50,579 bases of DNA from an uncultured Pseudomonadota bacterium. GTDB lineage: Bacteria > Pseudomonadota > Gammaproteobacteria > Burkholderiales > SG8-39. The stretch is from positions 1 through 50,579 of the forward strand of contig CAILKO010000063.1 in assembly GCA_903834835.1 (NCBI GenBank), written 5' to 3'. Below are positions 1 to 9,059 of this stretch, piece by piece. The translations under genes were made by a program, and so were the position numbers. The number at the start of each line of letters is the position of its first letter. The first letter of the stretch is position 1. The notes beneath the pieces are model-generated. The model saw only the letters and a list, made by a program, of their open reading frames with translations, had not been told where the DNA came from and made no database searches.

Positions 1-2496
1 CGTGACGTTCCCGCTACCTGTCGTGCCCGAGAAGCTCGCTCCGTTCGACTCCGTGATCGCTACAACGCCCGTCCCGCTTCCGGTGAACGCCACGGTCGTT
101 GCGTTCGTCAGCACCGCACCCGTCGCACCGATCGCCACGTTAGCGCCGAGCGCAGTGAGCGTCACCAGATTGCCTGAGACCGTGCCCCCCGTGCGCGTGA
201 TGTTCCCCGCGCTCGCTGTCAGCAACACATTGTCTGTCGTTGCGACATTTCCGTTGAGCGCGATATTTCCCGCGGCAGTAGTCACGTTGATCAGGCCGCC
301 GGCTCCGACCGTGCCGATCGTGCCCCCCGACGCGGCGATCGCATTCACCGTGATCGAACCGTTCGCCACGATGCCTACGATTCCACCTGCCCCACTGGCG
401 GCGGAGCCATTCGCGTTGCCGCCACGGGCGTCGATCGATGTATATGCAACAGTTCCCGCGACGCCCGTGTTGTTGATGAAGACTGAACCACCCGAACCAC
501 CTGTCCCGTTGCCCACAACGGTAGACGTGCTGCCTCGAGTATTGACCGTGCCGACACTGACGGTTCCAGCATTCAAAGTATCGATCGTTACGTTCCCACC
601 AAACGTACCGTTGCCCTGTTGGCCTCCAGTTCCAGGAGCACCACCCGCTGTCGTGATGTTCCCGGTGCTGATATTTGACGCTGCGGTCAGTACGACGCTG
701 CCACCTGCTCCTGGCGCCGCAACGGCACTGACACCCGTGGTGTTCAGATTGCCGGAACCGGTGATCGACCCGCTCGCCGCATTGACATTGATCGCACCAC
801 CCAGCGTCGTGATATTGCTGTTGATGCTGATGTTCCCCCCTGGGTTGGATGAATTCAGCGTGACACCGAGGGCTCCTGCAGTCGAACTGATCGTGCTGTT
901 GATCGCGATGCTGCCATTGGCATTCAAGGCGAGCGTTGCGGCGCCTCCGGCGGTCTTGCTGATCGAGGCATTGAGCAGGATATCGCCCGCCTGTGTACCG
1001 CTTGCGTTGGCAGTTGTAACGGTGACACTGGTTCCGCCGTTCAGACTGCTCTGAATGGTGAAATTGTTTACGATCGAATTGTTGCCCGTCGGGATCCAGG
1101 TATTCGATGAATTGCTGGTGTTGTTCGCCGTCACGTTGGCGATGGTCACGTTGTACGGATCAAGCAGCCACGTACCCGCAACGCCGTTCCTTGCACTGGC
1201 ATCCACGCTGCCGCCAGAAAGCTCCAGGTAGCCCTTGGCTGAGGTTTCGATCAACCCGCCATTGCCGGACAATGACCCCCCGCGCGCGCTGAGCGTTCCG
1301 GAAAATCTTGTGTAGTCGTCGCTCCAAACAACAATCTTGCCACCATCACCGGTTTCAAGAGCGTCTGCCACGACTCTTGCCCCGGCTTCAACCAACGTCA
1401 TGCCTGCATTGCGCTCCGGCCCCAGACCCTGATAGTTGCCGCCAATCAGCGCAGTACCCCCGGCCGCGTTCCCGGATACATCAATCAAGGCACCGTCGAA
1501 CAGGCCGACCTTCTCGCCCAGGACCTTGACCACCCCGCCGCGCTGGCCGCTGCCCGCGCCCGATGCGTCCAGCATGCCGCTCACGCTCACCACTCCGGAC
1601 GATCCGCCATCCAGAACGATGACACCATTGCGCTCGGCAAACCCCGTGGCGCGCACAACACCGTTCATATTGATAACTGTGTTCAGCAGCGCATCAGCCG
1701 ACCTCGCGGACATCAGTACCTGACCACCCGCCGCCTCGACGAGACCCTGATTGCTGACGAGCGAACCCACAGCCGCCGCATCCACGGCGACCTTGATCAA
1801 TCCGTCGCCGAAGAAATCGAGGGTTACGGCTTCGCCCGCGGCAAGCGCGACCGTGCCGATCCGCGCCGAGATCACCCCGCTGTTGGAAACCTTGTTGCCC
1901 AGCAGGGCCACGTAACCGCCGTCACTGACCGTTATCGTGCCCTGGTTGATCACCGAAGCGGTGTTGCCAGGGGTCGAAAACCTGAATCGTCCATCCAGAA
2001 AATCTTCGTTGCTAAGGTTCAGCGTCGACGCGACGAGGCCCCCGACGTTGACGCTCGCGGTGGGGCTGAAAAGCACGCCGCTGGGGTTGATCAGGAAGAC
2101 CTGCCCGTTGGCGCTGAGTTGCCCGTAGATGGCCGACGGGTCGTTACCGATTACCCGATTCAGAATGACCGAGGAAGCACTCGGTTGCACGAACCGCACC
2201 AGTTCGCCGGAACCGATACTGAAGCTCTGCCAGTTGATCGCAGCCCTCGCCGTACCCTGAATCACCTGCAGCGTACGCGGATCGGGTGCGGAAATCGTCA
2301 CGCTCCCCGCCGTCACGACACCATCCGTCGGCATCGCGTACGGGCTCGATGAATAACCCACCTGCATCGCTGCGGCGAGCAGCGCGGCAATCCGCGTCAG
2401 GCGGAATTCAGACGCAGGTATCGCGCCGGGATTCCCGCGGTGACTGCGTCTCTGGATCCGCCGTCCATTGTAGGAAAGACGCCGGGCTTTACTCAT
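1..2496 (-). CDS. Two-partner secretion exoprotein (TpsA), filamentous haemagglutinin N-terminal type; C-terminal part outside window
   Basis: This is a secreted, beta-helical adhesin- or haemagglutinin-like protein, expected to leave the cell through the TpsB pore encoded just upstream. The reading frame is open for 832 codons from the ATG at 2496 to the window edge, so the gene is 3'-truncated by the window. A basic N-terminal stretch and a hydrophobic segment (about residues 34-48) form a long signal peptide. The TPS domain follows (about 57-300), with INWQSFSIG near 87, VILNRVIG near 110 and NPSGVLF at 137-143, the counterpart of the NPNGI motif. After that come low-complexity Gly/Asn/Ser/Thr-rich repeats typical of a parallel beta-helix; LLDPYNVTI near residue 443 is common in FHA-like proteins. 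An AAGGGG element precedes the start. It is probably co-transcribed with tpsB, 93 bp upstream. Passenger function and ligand cannot be told from this part. Confidence 0.9.
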   Translation of the reverse strand, partial: MSKARRLSYNGRRIQRRSHRGNPGAIPASEFRLTRIAALLAAAMQVGYSSSPYAMPTDGVVTAGSVTISAPDPRTLQVIQGTARAAINWQSFSIGSGELVRFVQPSASSVILNRVIGNDPSAIYGQLSANGQVFLINPSGVLFSPTASVNVGGLVASTLNLSNEDFLDGRFRFSTPGNTASVINQGTITVSDGGYVALLGNKVSNSGVISARIGTVALAAGEAVTLDFFGDGLIKVAVDAAAVGSLVSNQGLVEAAGGQVLMSARSADALLNTVINMNGVVRATGFAERNGVIVLDGGSSGVVSVSGMLDASGAGSGQRGGVVKVLGEKVGLFDGALIDVSGNAAGGTALIGGNYQGLGPERNAGMTLVEAGARVVADALETGDGGKIVVWSDDYTRFSGTLSARGGSLSGNGGLIETSAKGYLELSGGSVDASARNGVAGTWLLDPYNVTIANVTANNTSNSSNTWIPTGNNSIVNNFTIQSSLNGGTSVTVTTANASGTQAGDILLNASISKTAGGAATLALNANGSIAINSTISSTAGALGVTLNSSNPGGNISINSNITTLGGAINVNAASGSITGSGNLNTTGVSAVAAPGAGGSVVLTAASNISTGNITTAGGAPGTGGQQGNGTFGGNVTIDTLNAGTVSVGTVNTRGSTSTVVGNGTGGSGGSVFINNTGVAGTVAYTSIDARGGNANGSAASGAGGIVGIVANGSITVNAIAASGGTIGTVGAGGLINVTTAAGNIALNGNVATTDNVLLTASAGNITRTGGTVSGNLVTLTALGANVAIGATGAVLTNATTVAFTGSGTGVVAITESNGASFSGTTGSGNVT

Positions 2497-2589
2497 CTGT
2501 TACCCCTTGAAACGCATGAAGGTCCAGCCAAACTCTCGCCTGCCCGCTGACTGTTCCGGACGAGCGCTGCACCCTGGACACACAAAATC

Positions 2590-4296
2590 TCAGAAATACT
2601 TGATCGCGTTAAGCCAGACGCGAGGCGTTCTATTCACCGGATCTGCAACCGGCTGCTTGTCGTCGCCTCGCCAGGCCACTATCGCTTTCACGACAAAATC
2701 GTTCGCCCGACCGATATTCAATCCGAGACCGTAGCCCGACAGACCGCGCCTGTTCTGGGTGTCGATGGGTCTCGCGTTCGTGTTAACGGTACTCCGCGAC
2801 CAGTCGTAGAACGCTGACAGGGAAGCATCCCCCCCGAGAAAATCAATTCTGGGAAGCGCCAAGCGGAGTTCGGCCGACGCCACATACCCGGAATCGCTGC
2901 TTGCCTCGCCGCCAGGGTAGGCCCGCACCGCATTCGGCCCACCGAATCCGACGCGCTCGGCGGAAGGAAGATTGCGGGAAGCTTCCTGGCCCAAAAGTGA
3001 AAAATACAGGGACGTCGCCGGTGTCAACGCCTGAATTCGGCGTACATCGAAGCTGATTTTCCGAAACGCACCTGCCGTGTGCAGCCCGGCCGGGCTTGCG
3101 TCAATCAATGCAACGGCAGGCGTCTCAAGAGTATGTCGGCCGCTCGTGCTGGCGACAGAGAAGGAGGTCACCCCTCCTCCTGCAACGCTGTCGCGAAGGT
3201 CCCCAGAGAGTCCCACCCCGAACAGCCGAATACGCCGATCATCCACCGTCCCAACCGAGTCGTTCCGGTCGTGGAGACGCTTGTCGTCGCCAGTCAGACT
3301 GCCATAGAGGTTCAGATCACGTGAACGCACGAAGGGATGCAGCACCTGCACGCTGCTTACTAGACCCGAGCCATGCGACTGAAGCGCAGCAAAATCGTTG
3401 ATCAGGTTGTAATCGACCTTGGAATAGGTCAGCGAGAGCTTGGTGCCGATCGAATTCAACGGAACCAGATACGTCAGCGTGTTCAGCTGGGTCGCACCCT
3501 CTTCGGAATAGACCGTGCGAAACAAGATACGCTCATTCATCCGCGTCGCGCTATTCAGAGTCAGGCTCGCGCTGAGACGATTTTCACCGCTGAATCTGCC
3601 GCCCCAGTTGTCTCCCTCGAGCGTCCCCTGAGCCATCTGACCCGCGGTTACGTCGAGGACCAGATCCGTCTCGCCGACGGAATCACCGGGCCTTAGTGTC
3701 GACTGGACGACCACCCCGGGCAAGTCATTGAGCAACAAGAGCGCGCGCTCAAGAAGCCGTTGCTCGACGATAACGCCTGACTGCAGCGAAGCAACATAGT
3801 CAAGGACACGCACCTCGGTCACCGGGGCATCGGGACTCAAATTGATCTGAATCTTACCGATGCGCCCTTCAAGCACGACAATCTCGACTACGCCGTTTGC
3901 GATTGCCTGCAGCGGCAGGTAGGCATAGGCGAGGGAGTAGCCACGGGCACGGTAGTAATCCGTAATCAAGCCCGCCGCCTGATTCAATTCGCCAAACGAG
4001 AGATCGCGCCCGACAAAAGACTGCAACACGCCCTGCAACTCCGCATCCGGGAATACCGTCACTCCGGTAACGCGAAACCCCCGTACACCTACTTTGATGG
4101 GGCTATCCAGCGGTTGTGCAGGTCGCGGCGCCTGCGGCAGAGCGCCTTCAGGAGCGATGCGCGGCGCCTCTCGCGAGGGCCTCAGGGAATCTAGGGTGGT
4201 CCCGATATCTGGAGCGGCTGCCGACACAAGCCCGGCGGCGACCAGGAGAGGTAAAAGAAGAGCCTTTTCCCAGGTCCTGAACAGCAGTCTTTGCAT
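2590..4296 (-). CDS. TpsB outer-membrane transporter, ShlB/FhaC/HecB family
   Basis: This Omp85-superfamily pore recognises the TPS domain of its partner and moves it across the outer membrane. The 568-residue protein has a signal peptide (about 1-27, cleaved near SAAA), a Pro-rich linker, a POTRA_2 domain (about 69-148) and a ShlB-type beta-barrel to the C-terminus. VRAYPGGEA at 457-465 corresponds to the conserved VRGY/F motif of loop L6; Gly is replaced by Ala here. The chain ends in Phe, as expected for barrel proteins. I chose the ATG at 4296 because the signal peptide starts there; in-frame ATG and TTG codons upstream would put 20-46 extra residues before it. The ribosome site is weak. 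The exoprotein gene follows on the same strand, so the pair reads as a tpsB-tpsA operon. Confidence 0.9.
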   Translation of the reverse strand: MQRLLFRTWEKALLLPLLVAAGLVSAAAPDIGTTLDSLRPSREAPRIAPEGALPQAPRPAQPLDSPIKVGVRGFRVTGVTVFPDAELQGVLQSFVGRDLSFGELNQAAGLITDYYRARGYSLAYAYLPLQAIANGVVEIVVLEGRIGKIQINLSPDAPVTEVRVLDYVASLQSGVIVEQRLLERALLLLNDLPGVVVQSTLRPGDSVGETDLVLDVTAGQMAQGTLEGDNWGGRFSGENRLSASLTLNSATRMNERILFRTVYSEEGATQLNTLTYLVPLNSIGTKLSLTYSKVDYNLINDFAALQSHGSGLVSSVQVLHPFVRSRDLNLYGSLTGDDKRLHDRNDSVGTVDDRRIRLFGVGLSGDLRDSVAGGGVTSFSVASTSGRHTLETPAVALIDASPAGLHTAGAFRKISFDVRRIQALTPATSLYFSLLGQEASRNLPSAERVGFGGPNAVRAYPGGEASSDSGYVASAELRLALPRIDFLGGDASLSAFYDWSRSTVNTNARPIDTQNRRGLSGYGLGLNIGRANDFVVKAIVAWRGDDKQPVADPVNRTPRVWLNAIKYF

Positions 4297-4524
4297 AGTC
4301 CACAGTCTACACGCGAACAAATTATTTCCGAATGCTAAGCTGCCAATTTTACGGTCTAAATTCATAGGTTTGACGAACAAAACTCTGTGCAAAAACCGCG
4401 CACGACGCTCGTGGAACAGCAGTCGTGTGTGCAAGGGAGAGAGGGGTATTATTTGTCTGTCAATTTATGTAATGAGGCGGGGTCTCCTGTTACTTCCCCA
4501 AACGTGAGCGGAGTCGCCGACTAG

Positions 4525-4534
4525 CCCCCCCCCC
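4525..4534. repeat. C10 homopolymer 13 bp before a glycosyltransferase start codon
   Basis: Ten consecutive C residues lie 13 bp upstream of the ATG at 4548, in the 5' leader and next to the CTGGAG that would act as ribosome site. Tracts of this length are prone to slipped-strand mispairing, so promoter or ribosome-site spacing could vary. Sequencing error in the tract length is also possible. Confidence 0.8.
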
Positions 4535-4547
4535 TGGAGCCCGCTGA

Positions 4548-5273
4548 ATGCAACCGACTGTTGTTCATTTGTTCTGGGCGTATGGTGACCTGAGCACGCT
4601 GGAGAGGATGGCCTGTCGCAGCTTCGCGTCGCAGGGATACCGGACCGTGCTCTGGACCTATGGCGACATCGGTAACACGCCCGCAACGGTGGAAGTCAGG
4701 AATGCGCGCGATATCCTGCCTGAATCGCGGGTGTTCAAATACAGAAATGGATCGTACGCTGGCTTCTCCAATCTTTTCCGCTACGCGGTCTTGAGCCGGT
4801 TCGGCGGCCTGTATGCCGATATGGATGTCGTGTGCCTGACACCGGCATCCGAATTGGGTGCGACGCCATTTCTGGTGAGCGAGCGAACGCCACGCGGTCC
4901 CGGCATCAGTGTGACCAACAGCGTCATATTCGACCCTTCTCCAACACGCGGCGACATCATCGATCTCGCGTTCGCGTTCAGCGAGCGATTTCCTGTAGAG
5001 AAGCAGCGATGGGGCGATTGCGGCCCGCGACTGCTGAACTCGCTCGCGGCTACCTACCCTCGGATTGCCTTCAAGATACAGGCGCCGGACTTCGCCAATC
5101 CGGTTCCGTACTGGGAATGTCCTCGTCATCTTCTGGAACCGGGCGCCCGGTTGCCCGATGAAAGCAGGTTCCTGCACTGCTATAACGAAATGTGGCGCCG
5201 CGCCGGAGCCGACAAGGATGCAGCGTTTCCGAGTGGATCAATCATGGCGGAACTCGCGGACCGGTTCCTGTAG
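4548..5273 (+). CDS. DXD-containing glycosyltransferase (Gly_transf_sug / GT32-like)
   Basis: This 241-residue soluble protein is likely a sugar transferase acting on a surface polysaccharide or glycan. It opens with VVHLFWAYGDLS, the usual first strand of the family. A SNLFRYAVLSRFGGLYADMD block holds the metal and nucleotide-sugar binding D91-x-D93 motif, and a later WGDCGPRLLN stretch resembles the acceptor-side helix of capsular or OCH1-like transferases. The family normally has about 230-300 residues, so the gene appears complete. The ribosome site is poor (CTGGAG after a C10 tract). It is divergent from the TPS operon across about 250 bp of comparatively AT-rich DNA. A role in decorating the exoprotein is possible but unsupported. 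The substrate is unknown. Confidence 0.75.
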   Translation: MQPTVVHLFWAYGDLSTLERMACRSFASQGYRTVLWTYGDIGNTPATVEVRNARDILPESRVFKYRNGSYAGFSNLFRYAVLSRFGGLYADMDVVCLTPASELGATPFLVSERTPRGPGISVTNSVIFDPSPTRGDIIDLAFAFSERFPVEKQRWGDCGPRLLNSLAATYPRIAFKIQAPDFANPVPYWECPRHLLEPGARLPDESRFLHCYNEMWRRAGADKDAAFPSGSIMAELADRFL

Positions 5274-5360
5274 GGCTGAGACGCACCGAGCATGCGCGCA
5301 CCTCGCGAATGCTATGATTCCCGGCGAATTCGCCACGCGCCTGCCCGGGAGAAAATAGCA

Positions 5361-6332
5361 ATGCGAAACACCATCAGCCTCGCCTTACCAGGCACCATAC
5401 TCGCTCTGGCGTTCGCAGGGCACGCCCCCGCACAGTCGTATCCGACAAGGCCGATAACATTCGTCGTTCCAGCGTCCACCGGATCCTCCATGGACATCAT
5501 GGCGCGCCAGATCGGTCCGGTGCTTACGCGACGCCACGGTCAGCCCGTAGTTGTGGAGAACCGCGAGGGTGCGAGCGGCAATATCGGCGTGATGCGTGTC
5601 GTGAAGGCGCCCGCCGACGGCTATACGGTGCTCGTCGCCGCCAATACGATTTCCACTGCACCCTGGCTCTACAAGGATCTCGAATACGATCCTGTGATCG
5701 ATCTCGTGCCGGTCGCCAAGCTGAACGTGACGAAGTTCGGACTCGTGGTGAATCCCGCCGTCGAGGCGAAGCGCACGAGCGAACTCGTTGCGCTTGCGAA
5801 GAAGGATCCTGGAAAACTCAATGCGGCCTCTTCCGGCGCGCTGACGCCGCAGCGCCTGCTGCTCGAACTCTTCAACCAGACGGTAGGGGTCGAAATCACG
5901 CACGTTCCGTACAAGGGCGTCGCGGGCGCGGTGACTGGACTGATGTCGGGCCAGGTCCAGGCCATGTTCACCACGGTGCATTCCGTGCTGCCCCAGGTCG
6001 GCGCGGGCACGCTTCGCGTGCTGAGCATCGCGTCGAACAAGCGCGTCCCCTGGTTTCCGGATGTCCCGACTATGGCCGAGGAAGGTATCGCAGGCGTTGA
6101 CTCGGACGGCTGGGCCGCGCTGTTTGTCCCGGCGAAGACGCCGTCCGATATCGTCCGGCGCCTGAGCGAAGAAACGCTGTCCATCATCTCGCAGCCGGAG
6201 TTGCGTGACACGGTGCTCAAGCAGGGCGTGATCGTCGACCCCGCCGGGCCGGAAGAACTCGCCGCCCTGCTCAAGCGCGACCTCGCAAAATGGCAGAAGG
6301 TGGTCGCGCGAGCAGGCATCAAGCCCGAATAA
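5361..6332 (+). CDS. Bug/TctC-family periplasmic solute-binding protein
   Basis: This exported binding protein of 323 residues belongs to the tripartite-tricarboxylate (Bug) family, which binds small carboxylates and related compounds. A signal peptide covers about residues 1-25 (cleavage after APAQ). The mature protein starts with the family signature YPTRPITFVVP, followed by GASGNIG and the APADGYTVLVA block. Family length is 310-330. I chose the ATG at 5361 because it begins the signal peptide and has GGGAGAA upstream; the frame extends upstream without coding character. No TctA/TctB permease genes are nearby, which is usual for orphan Bug proteins of betaproteobacteria. Its position beside the catabolic region hints at uptake or sensing of a substrate used there. 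The ligand cannot be predicted. Confidence 0.9.
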   Translation: MRNTISLALPGTILALAFAGHAPAQSYPTRPITFVVPASTGSSMDIMARQIGPVLTRRHGQPVVVENREGASGNIGVMRVVKAPADGYTVLVAANTISTAPWLYKDLEYDPVIDLVPVAKLNVTKFGLVVNPAVEAKRTSELVALAKKDPGKLNAASSGALTPQRLLLELFNQTVGVEITHVPYKGVAGAVTGLMSGQVQAMFTTVHSVLPQVGAGTLRVLSIASNKRVPWFPDVPTMAEEGIAGVDSDGWAALFVPAKTPSDIVRRLSEETLSIISQPELRDTVLKQGVIVDPAGPEELAALLKRDLAKWQKVVARAGIKPE

Positions 6333-6359
6333 CCGATTTGGGGACTGGAGGGCCGGAGT

Positions 6360-6379
6360 CGGACGGACTTCGGCGTCCG
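6360..6379. terminator. Short GC-rich hairpin between convergent genes
   Basis: CGGACG (6360-6365) pairs with CGTCCG (6374-6379) across an eight-base loop. It lies between the ends of the Bug gene and the convergent epimerase-like gene. There is no T tract on either side, so termination here is only a suggestion. Confidence 0.3.
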
Positions 6380-6383
6380 GGTC

Positions 6384-7355
6384 TCAGACTTCGGGCTTAA
6401 GACCCAGAAGCTTCATGGTGTCCACATAGGACTTCACGATATGGTCCGGGCTCGGATCGGCCGTGAATCCGAAGTTCTCCTTGGCGCGCGAAATATCCAT
6501 GACGAAGTTCTGCGCGCCGCTCCGGTCTTCGCCATCGCCAATCACGATCTTCGAACCGGGGAAGGCGCGCATTGCGGCCGCCGCATATTCCTTCAGCGTG
6601 ATACCCGACCCGGTGCCAATGTTGTAGAGGTCGTACTTCAGCGTCGTTGCCTGGAGCGCCGACACGATGCCGCGCGCCGCGTCGTCGTTGTAGATCGTGT
6701 CCGAGCGTGAATCACCGCCCTCATCGACCGTGAGCAATTTTCCCGCCATTGCACTCTCGACGATCAGGCTGGATCGGCTGAAATGCCCGCCGTGGCGCGA
6801 TATCTTGCCCGGCCCGACGGTCGTGGCGAAACGCAGCGACGCAACTTCAATGCCGTGCTTCTTCATGTACCAGGTGCCGAGCTGCTCGGCGGCCACCTTT
6901 GCAATGCCGTATACCGTGAACGGATACGGACGGATGTCTTCCGGCATCGGCAGATACTCGGGGCCGGCGTGCCTGCCCGGAGGCCGGCCATAAGCACCCT
7001 TGCTGCTCGCAAGTATCACCCTGCTCACCTTGTTCTTCACCGATGCGGAAAGGATGTTCGCGACACCCTCGACGTTGATCCGTATGCCGAGCGCGGGATC
7101 TTCTTCCGCAGCAGAAGGCAGGACCGCGCCGAGGTGGGCGAGATGCGTGATGCCGTGCGCGCGCACGACGTGGTCCGTCACCGCCGGATCGGTCACGTCG
7201 CCTGCAACCAGATCGCATTTATCCCGAATGTCCCTGATCAACGCTGGATCGGCCGCGCGCGACATCACGACCGGCCGGTGCCCCTGCGCGACCAGTCGGC
7301 GTGTCACAAAATGCCCGATGATGCCATTACCTCCTATGACCAGATACTTGCTCAT
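6384..7355 (-). CDS. NAD(P)-dependent epimerase/dehydratase (extended SDR)
   Basis: This cytosolic oxidoreductase or epimerase has 323 residues. The Rossmann nucleotide-binding motif GGNGIIG lies at 8-14, an acidic/NAD contact DVT at about 53-55, and the catalytic pair Y149-x3-K153 sits in YGIAK. SSKGAYG (about 117-123) holds the Ser/Lys of the active site. Length and layout match extended SDRs that act on nucleotide sugars or on hydroxy/keto substrates. The ATG at 7355 is preceded by AAAGGAGAAGGGG, so the start is well supported. It is divergent from the HsaA-like monooxygenase, and the two probably share the 155-bp control region. The substrate is unknown; by context it may belong to the catabolic set rather than to sugar metabolism. 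Confidence 0.85.
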   Translation of the reverse strand: MSKYLVIGGNGIIGHFVTRRLVAQGHRPVVMSRAADPALIRDIRDKCDLVAGDVTDPAVTDHVVRAHGITHLAHLGAVLPSAAEEDPALGIRINVEGVANILSASVKNKVSRVILASSKGAYGRPPGRHAGPEYLPMPEDIRPYPFTVYGIAKVAAEQLGTWYMKKHGIEVASLRFATTVGPGKISRHGGHFSRSSLIVESAMAGKLLTVDEGGDSRSDTIYNDDAARGIVSALQATTLKYDLYNIGTGSGITLKEYAAAAMRAFPGSKIVIGDGEDRSGAQNFVMDISRAKENFGFTADPSPDHIVKSYVDTMKLLGLKPEV

Positions 7356-7464
7356 GTGATCCCCTTCTCCTTTCGGCGCCTGCCGGCGCGACTGCGGTCG
7401 ACCGCGATTATCGCCCGCGTCGCGATTTCGCGCAGCCCTTGTCCGAAGCTTGCGCGTCGCATCG

Positions 7465-7479
7465 TGTGCATAATGCGCA
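7465..7479. promoter_or_regulatory. Imperfect palindrome in a divergent promoter region (possible operator)
   Basis: TGTGCAT and ATGCGCA flank a single A, giving a 15-bp palindrome with one mismatch. It lies 32 bp upstream of the monooxygenase start and 110 bp upstream of the divergent SDR gene. A GntR- or MarR-type regulator could bind here, but no regulator gene is nearby. Confidence 0.3.
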
Positions 7480-7510
7480 TACAGATAGAGTCCGTATCCA
7501 GGAGCAAGGA

Positions 7511-8719
7511 ATGAACGCCGTCGCCAGCAAACCAACCAACCGGCCCGATTCACCTCGCGCGCTCGATGAGGCGGCAGCAGCGCTCGGCAGCGGTATCGCC
7601 GGCCGCGCCGCCGATACGGAAGCAGACCGATGCGTCGCGAAGCGCTCGATCGATGAAATGCTCGATGCCGGCCTTTTCGGCGTCGTCGGTGCCCGCTCTC
7701 ACGGCGGTCTGGAACTTGGCATCGAGGCACTGGTACGCGCTTCCATCCGAATCGGCGCGGCTTGCGGCTCGACAGGCTGGGTCTACGGCGTGCTCGCCGG
7801 CCACAGCATCATGATCAACCTGTTTCCGGAGAAGGCGCAGGCTGAGGTTGCTGCGAACGCTCGCGCACTGATTGCGACCGTGTTCCGCCTGGGCGGCGAG
7901 GTCGTTCCCGTTGAGGGCGGCTACCAATTGACGAATGGCATCGGCCGATTCTGCAGCGGTGTCGATCACGCGTCCTGGATCCTCATCGGCAACCAGGTCA
8001 TCCGCGAGGGCCAGCCTCCGGAACAGCGCTTCTTCCTGCTGCCGCGCTCGGAAGTCGAGGTGATCGACGACTGGCACACCATGGGCATGCGCGGCACCGG
8101 CAGCAAATCGATCCGGATCGCCGAGGCATTCATACCCGAGCACCGCACAGCGCGCATTGCGGAAATGCTGAACGGCACGGCCCCTGGGGCAAAGCTCCAT
8201 GCAAACCCGCTGTACAAGATGAGCTTCTACGACGTGACACCCTTCTCCGTTGTCGGCCCGCCGCTCGGCATGGCGCTTGGCGCGATCCGCAACTTCGAAA
8301 CCGCCCTCAAGAAGGGGCTCGCAACTGCGGGTACCGCTCCGGATACTGACGCACGCCTGCTGCGTCTCGCACGCGCGTCGGCCGAGGTCGATGCTGCGAT
8401 CGCGCTCGTCCTTGCCGATGCACGCGAGATCGACAGCGCCACCTCGCCCGCGCAGTTCACCCTTGCAGACCGCAAGCGCTGGCCGCGCAACTGGACGTGG
8501 GCAGTGCAAACCGCGCGCAATGCGGTCAATTCACTCTACGAGGTTTCGGGCGGCACATCAATCTACGATCAGTCGCCGATCCAGCGCATCTGGCGCGACA
8601 TCAATTCCGCTGCCCAGCACTTCGTGCTTACGCAGGACAATGCAGCGCTCGACTACGCCCGTGCGATAGCCGGTCTTGAGACCGCGACCTTCGTCGCGCG
8701 CAAGCCGACACAGATCTGA
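7511..8719 (+). CDS. Acyl-CoA-dehydrogenase-fold flavin monooxygenase, oxygenase component (HsaA/HpaB-like group D)
   Basis: This enzyme likely uses reduced flavin and O2 to hydroxylate a phenolic or other cyclic substrate. The 402 residues show the acyl-CoA-dehydrogenase fold in order: helical N-domain (about 20-110) with DAGLFGVVGARSHGG, middle beta-domain with SGVDHASWILIG and the DDWHTMGMRGTGSKSI block (about 190-205) typical of HsaA-type oxygenases, and a helical C-domain with SGGTSIYDQSPIQRIWRDIN. It lacks features of a CoA-binding dehydrogenase that I could identify. The start ATG follows GGAGCAAGGA. Such oxygenases need a flavin reductase, and none is encoded in this window. Next downstream is a small YciI-like protein 40 bp away, probably in the same transcript. 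HsaA, IacA-like and sulfur-compound oxygenases cannot be told apart here. Confidence 0.82.
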   Translation: MNAVASKPTNRPDSPRALDEAAAALGSGIAGRAADTEADRCVAKRSIDEMLDAGLFGVVGARSHGGLELGIEALVRASIRIGAACGSTGWVYGVLAGHSIMINLFPEKAQAEVAANARALIATVFRLGGEVVPVEGGYQLTNGIGRFCSGVDHASWILIGNQVIREGQPPEQRFFLLPRSEVEVIDDWHTMGMRGTGSKSIRIAEAFIPEHRTARIAEMLNGTAPGAKLHANPLYKMSFYDVTPFSVVGPPLGMALGAIRNFETALKKGLATAGTAPDTDARLLRLARASAEVDAAIALVLADAREIDSATSPAQFTLADRKRWPRNWTWAVQTARNAVNSLYEVSGGTSIYDQSPIQRIWRDINSAAQHFVLTQDNAALDYARAIAGLETATFVARKPTQI

Positions 8720-8759
8720 ACGTGAATTTCACTAAGCCACTCTCTGGAAAGGATGACCC

Positions 8760-9047
8760 ATGCATTTCGTAGTCTGGTGTATCGATCGCCCGGGTGCCGC
8801 CGACGTGCGTCAGGCGGCCCGGCCCGCCCATCGCGACTGGCTGGACAAGTACAAGGGCACAGTGAAGCTGGGCGGGCCGCTCCTCGGGCTCGATAACGTG
8901 ACGAGCATCGGATCGATCATGATCGTCGATGCGCCCGACGAAGCGACTGCAAAGAAAATCTATGCGGAAGAGCCCTATGCGGTCGCAGGCGTGTTCCAGA
9001 GCGTGACCATGCTGCCGTTCCGCTGGGTGGTAGATCCGCCGAAATAA
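8760..9047 (+). CDS. YciI-like / dimeric alpha-beta barrel protein
   Basis: This small cytosolic protein of 95 residues has the ferredoxin-like fold of the YCII family. It starts MHFVVWCIDRPG and has a conserved H-x2-WL pattern (RPAHRDWLDKYKG), then a GGPLL turn and DEATAKKIYAEEPYA. Family members are dimeric and appear in catabolic clusters as putative isomerases or dehalogenation-like enzymes; most have no proven reaction. A good ribosome site (GGAAAGGA) precedes the ATG. The gene follows the HsaA-like oxygenase by 40 bp and ends 12 bp before the convergent GMC oxidoreductase. It may act on the unstable product of the oxygenase, but this is inferred from position only. Confidence 0.8.
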   Translation: MHFVVWCIDRPGAADVRQAARPAHRDWLDKYKGTVKLGGPLLGLDNVTSIGSIMIVDAPDEATAKKIYAEEPYAVAGVFQSVTMLPFRWVVDPPK

Positions 9048-9059
9048 GTCGGCTATCGC

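Noticed and set aside
2..1054. Plus-strand open frame of 350 residues, Pro/Val/Ala-rich
   Set aside because: It is antisense to the TPS exoprotein. The minus-strand frame has a ribosome site, signal peptide and TPS domain, whereas this one has low complexity and no family character.
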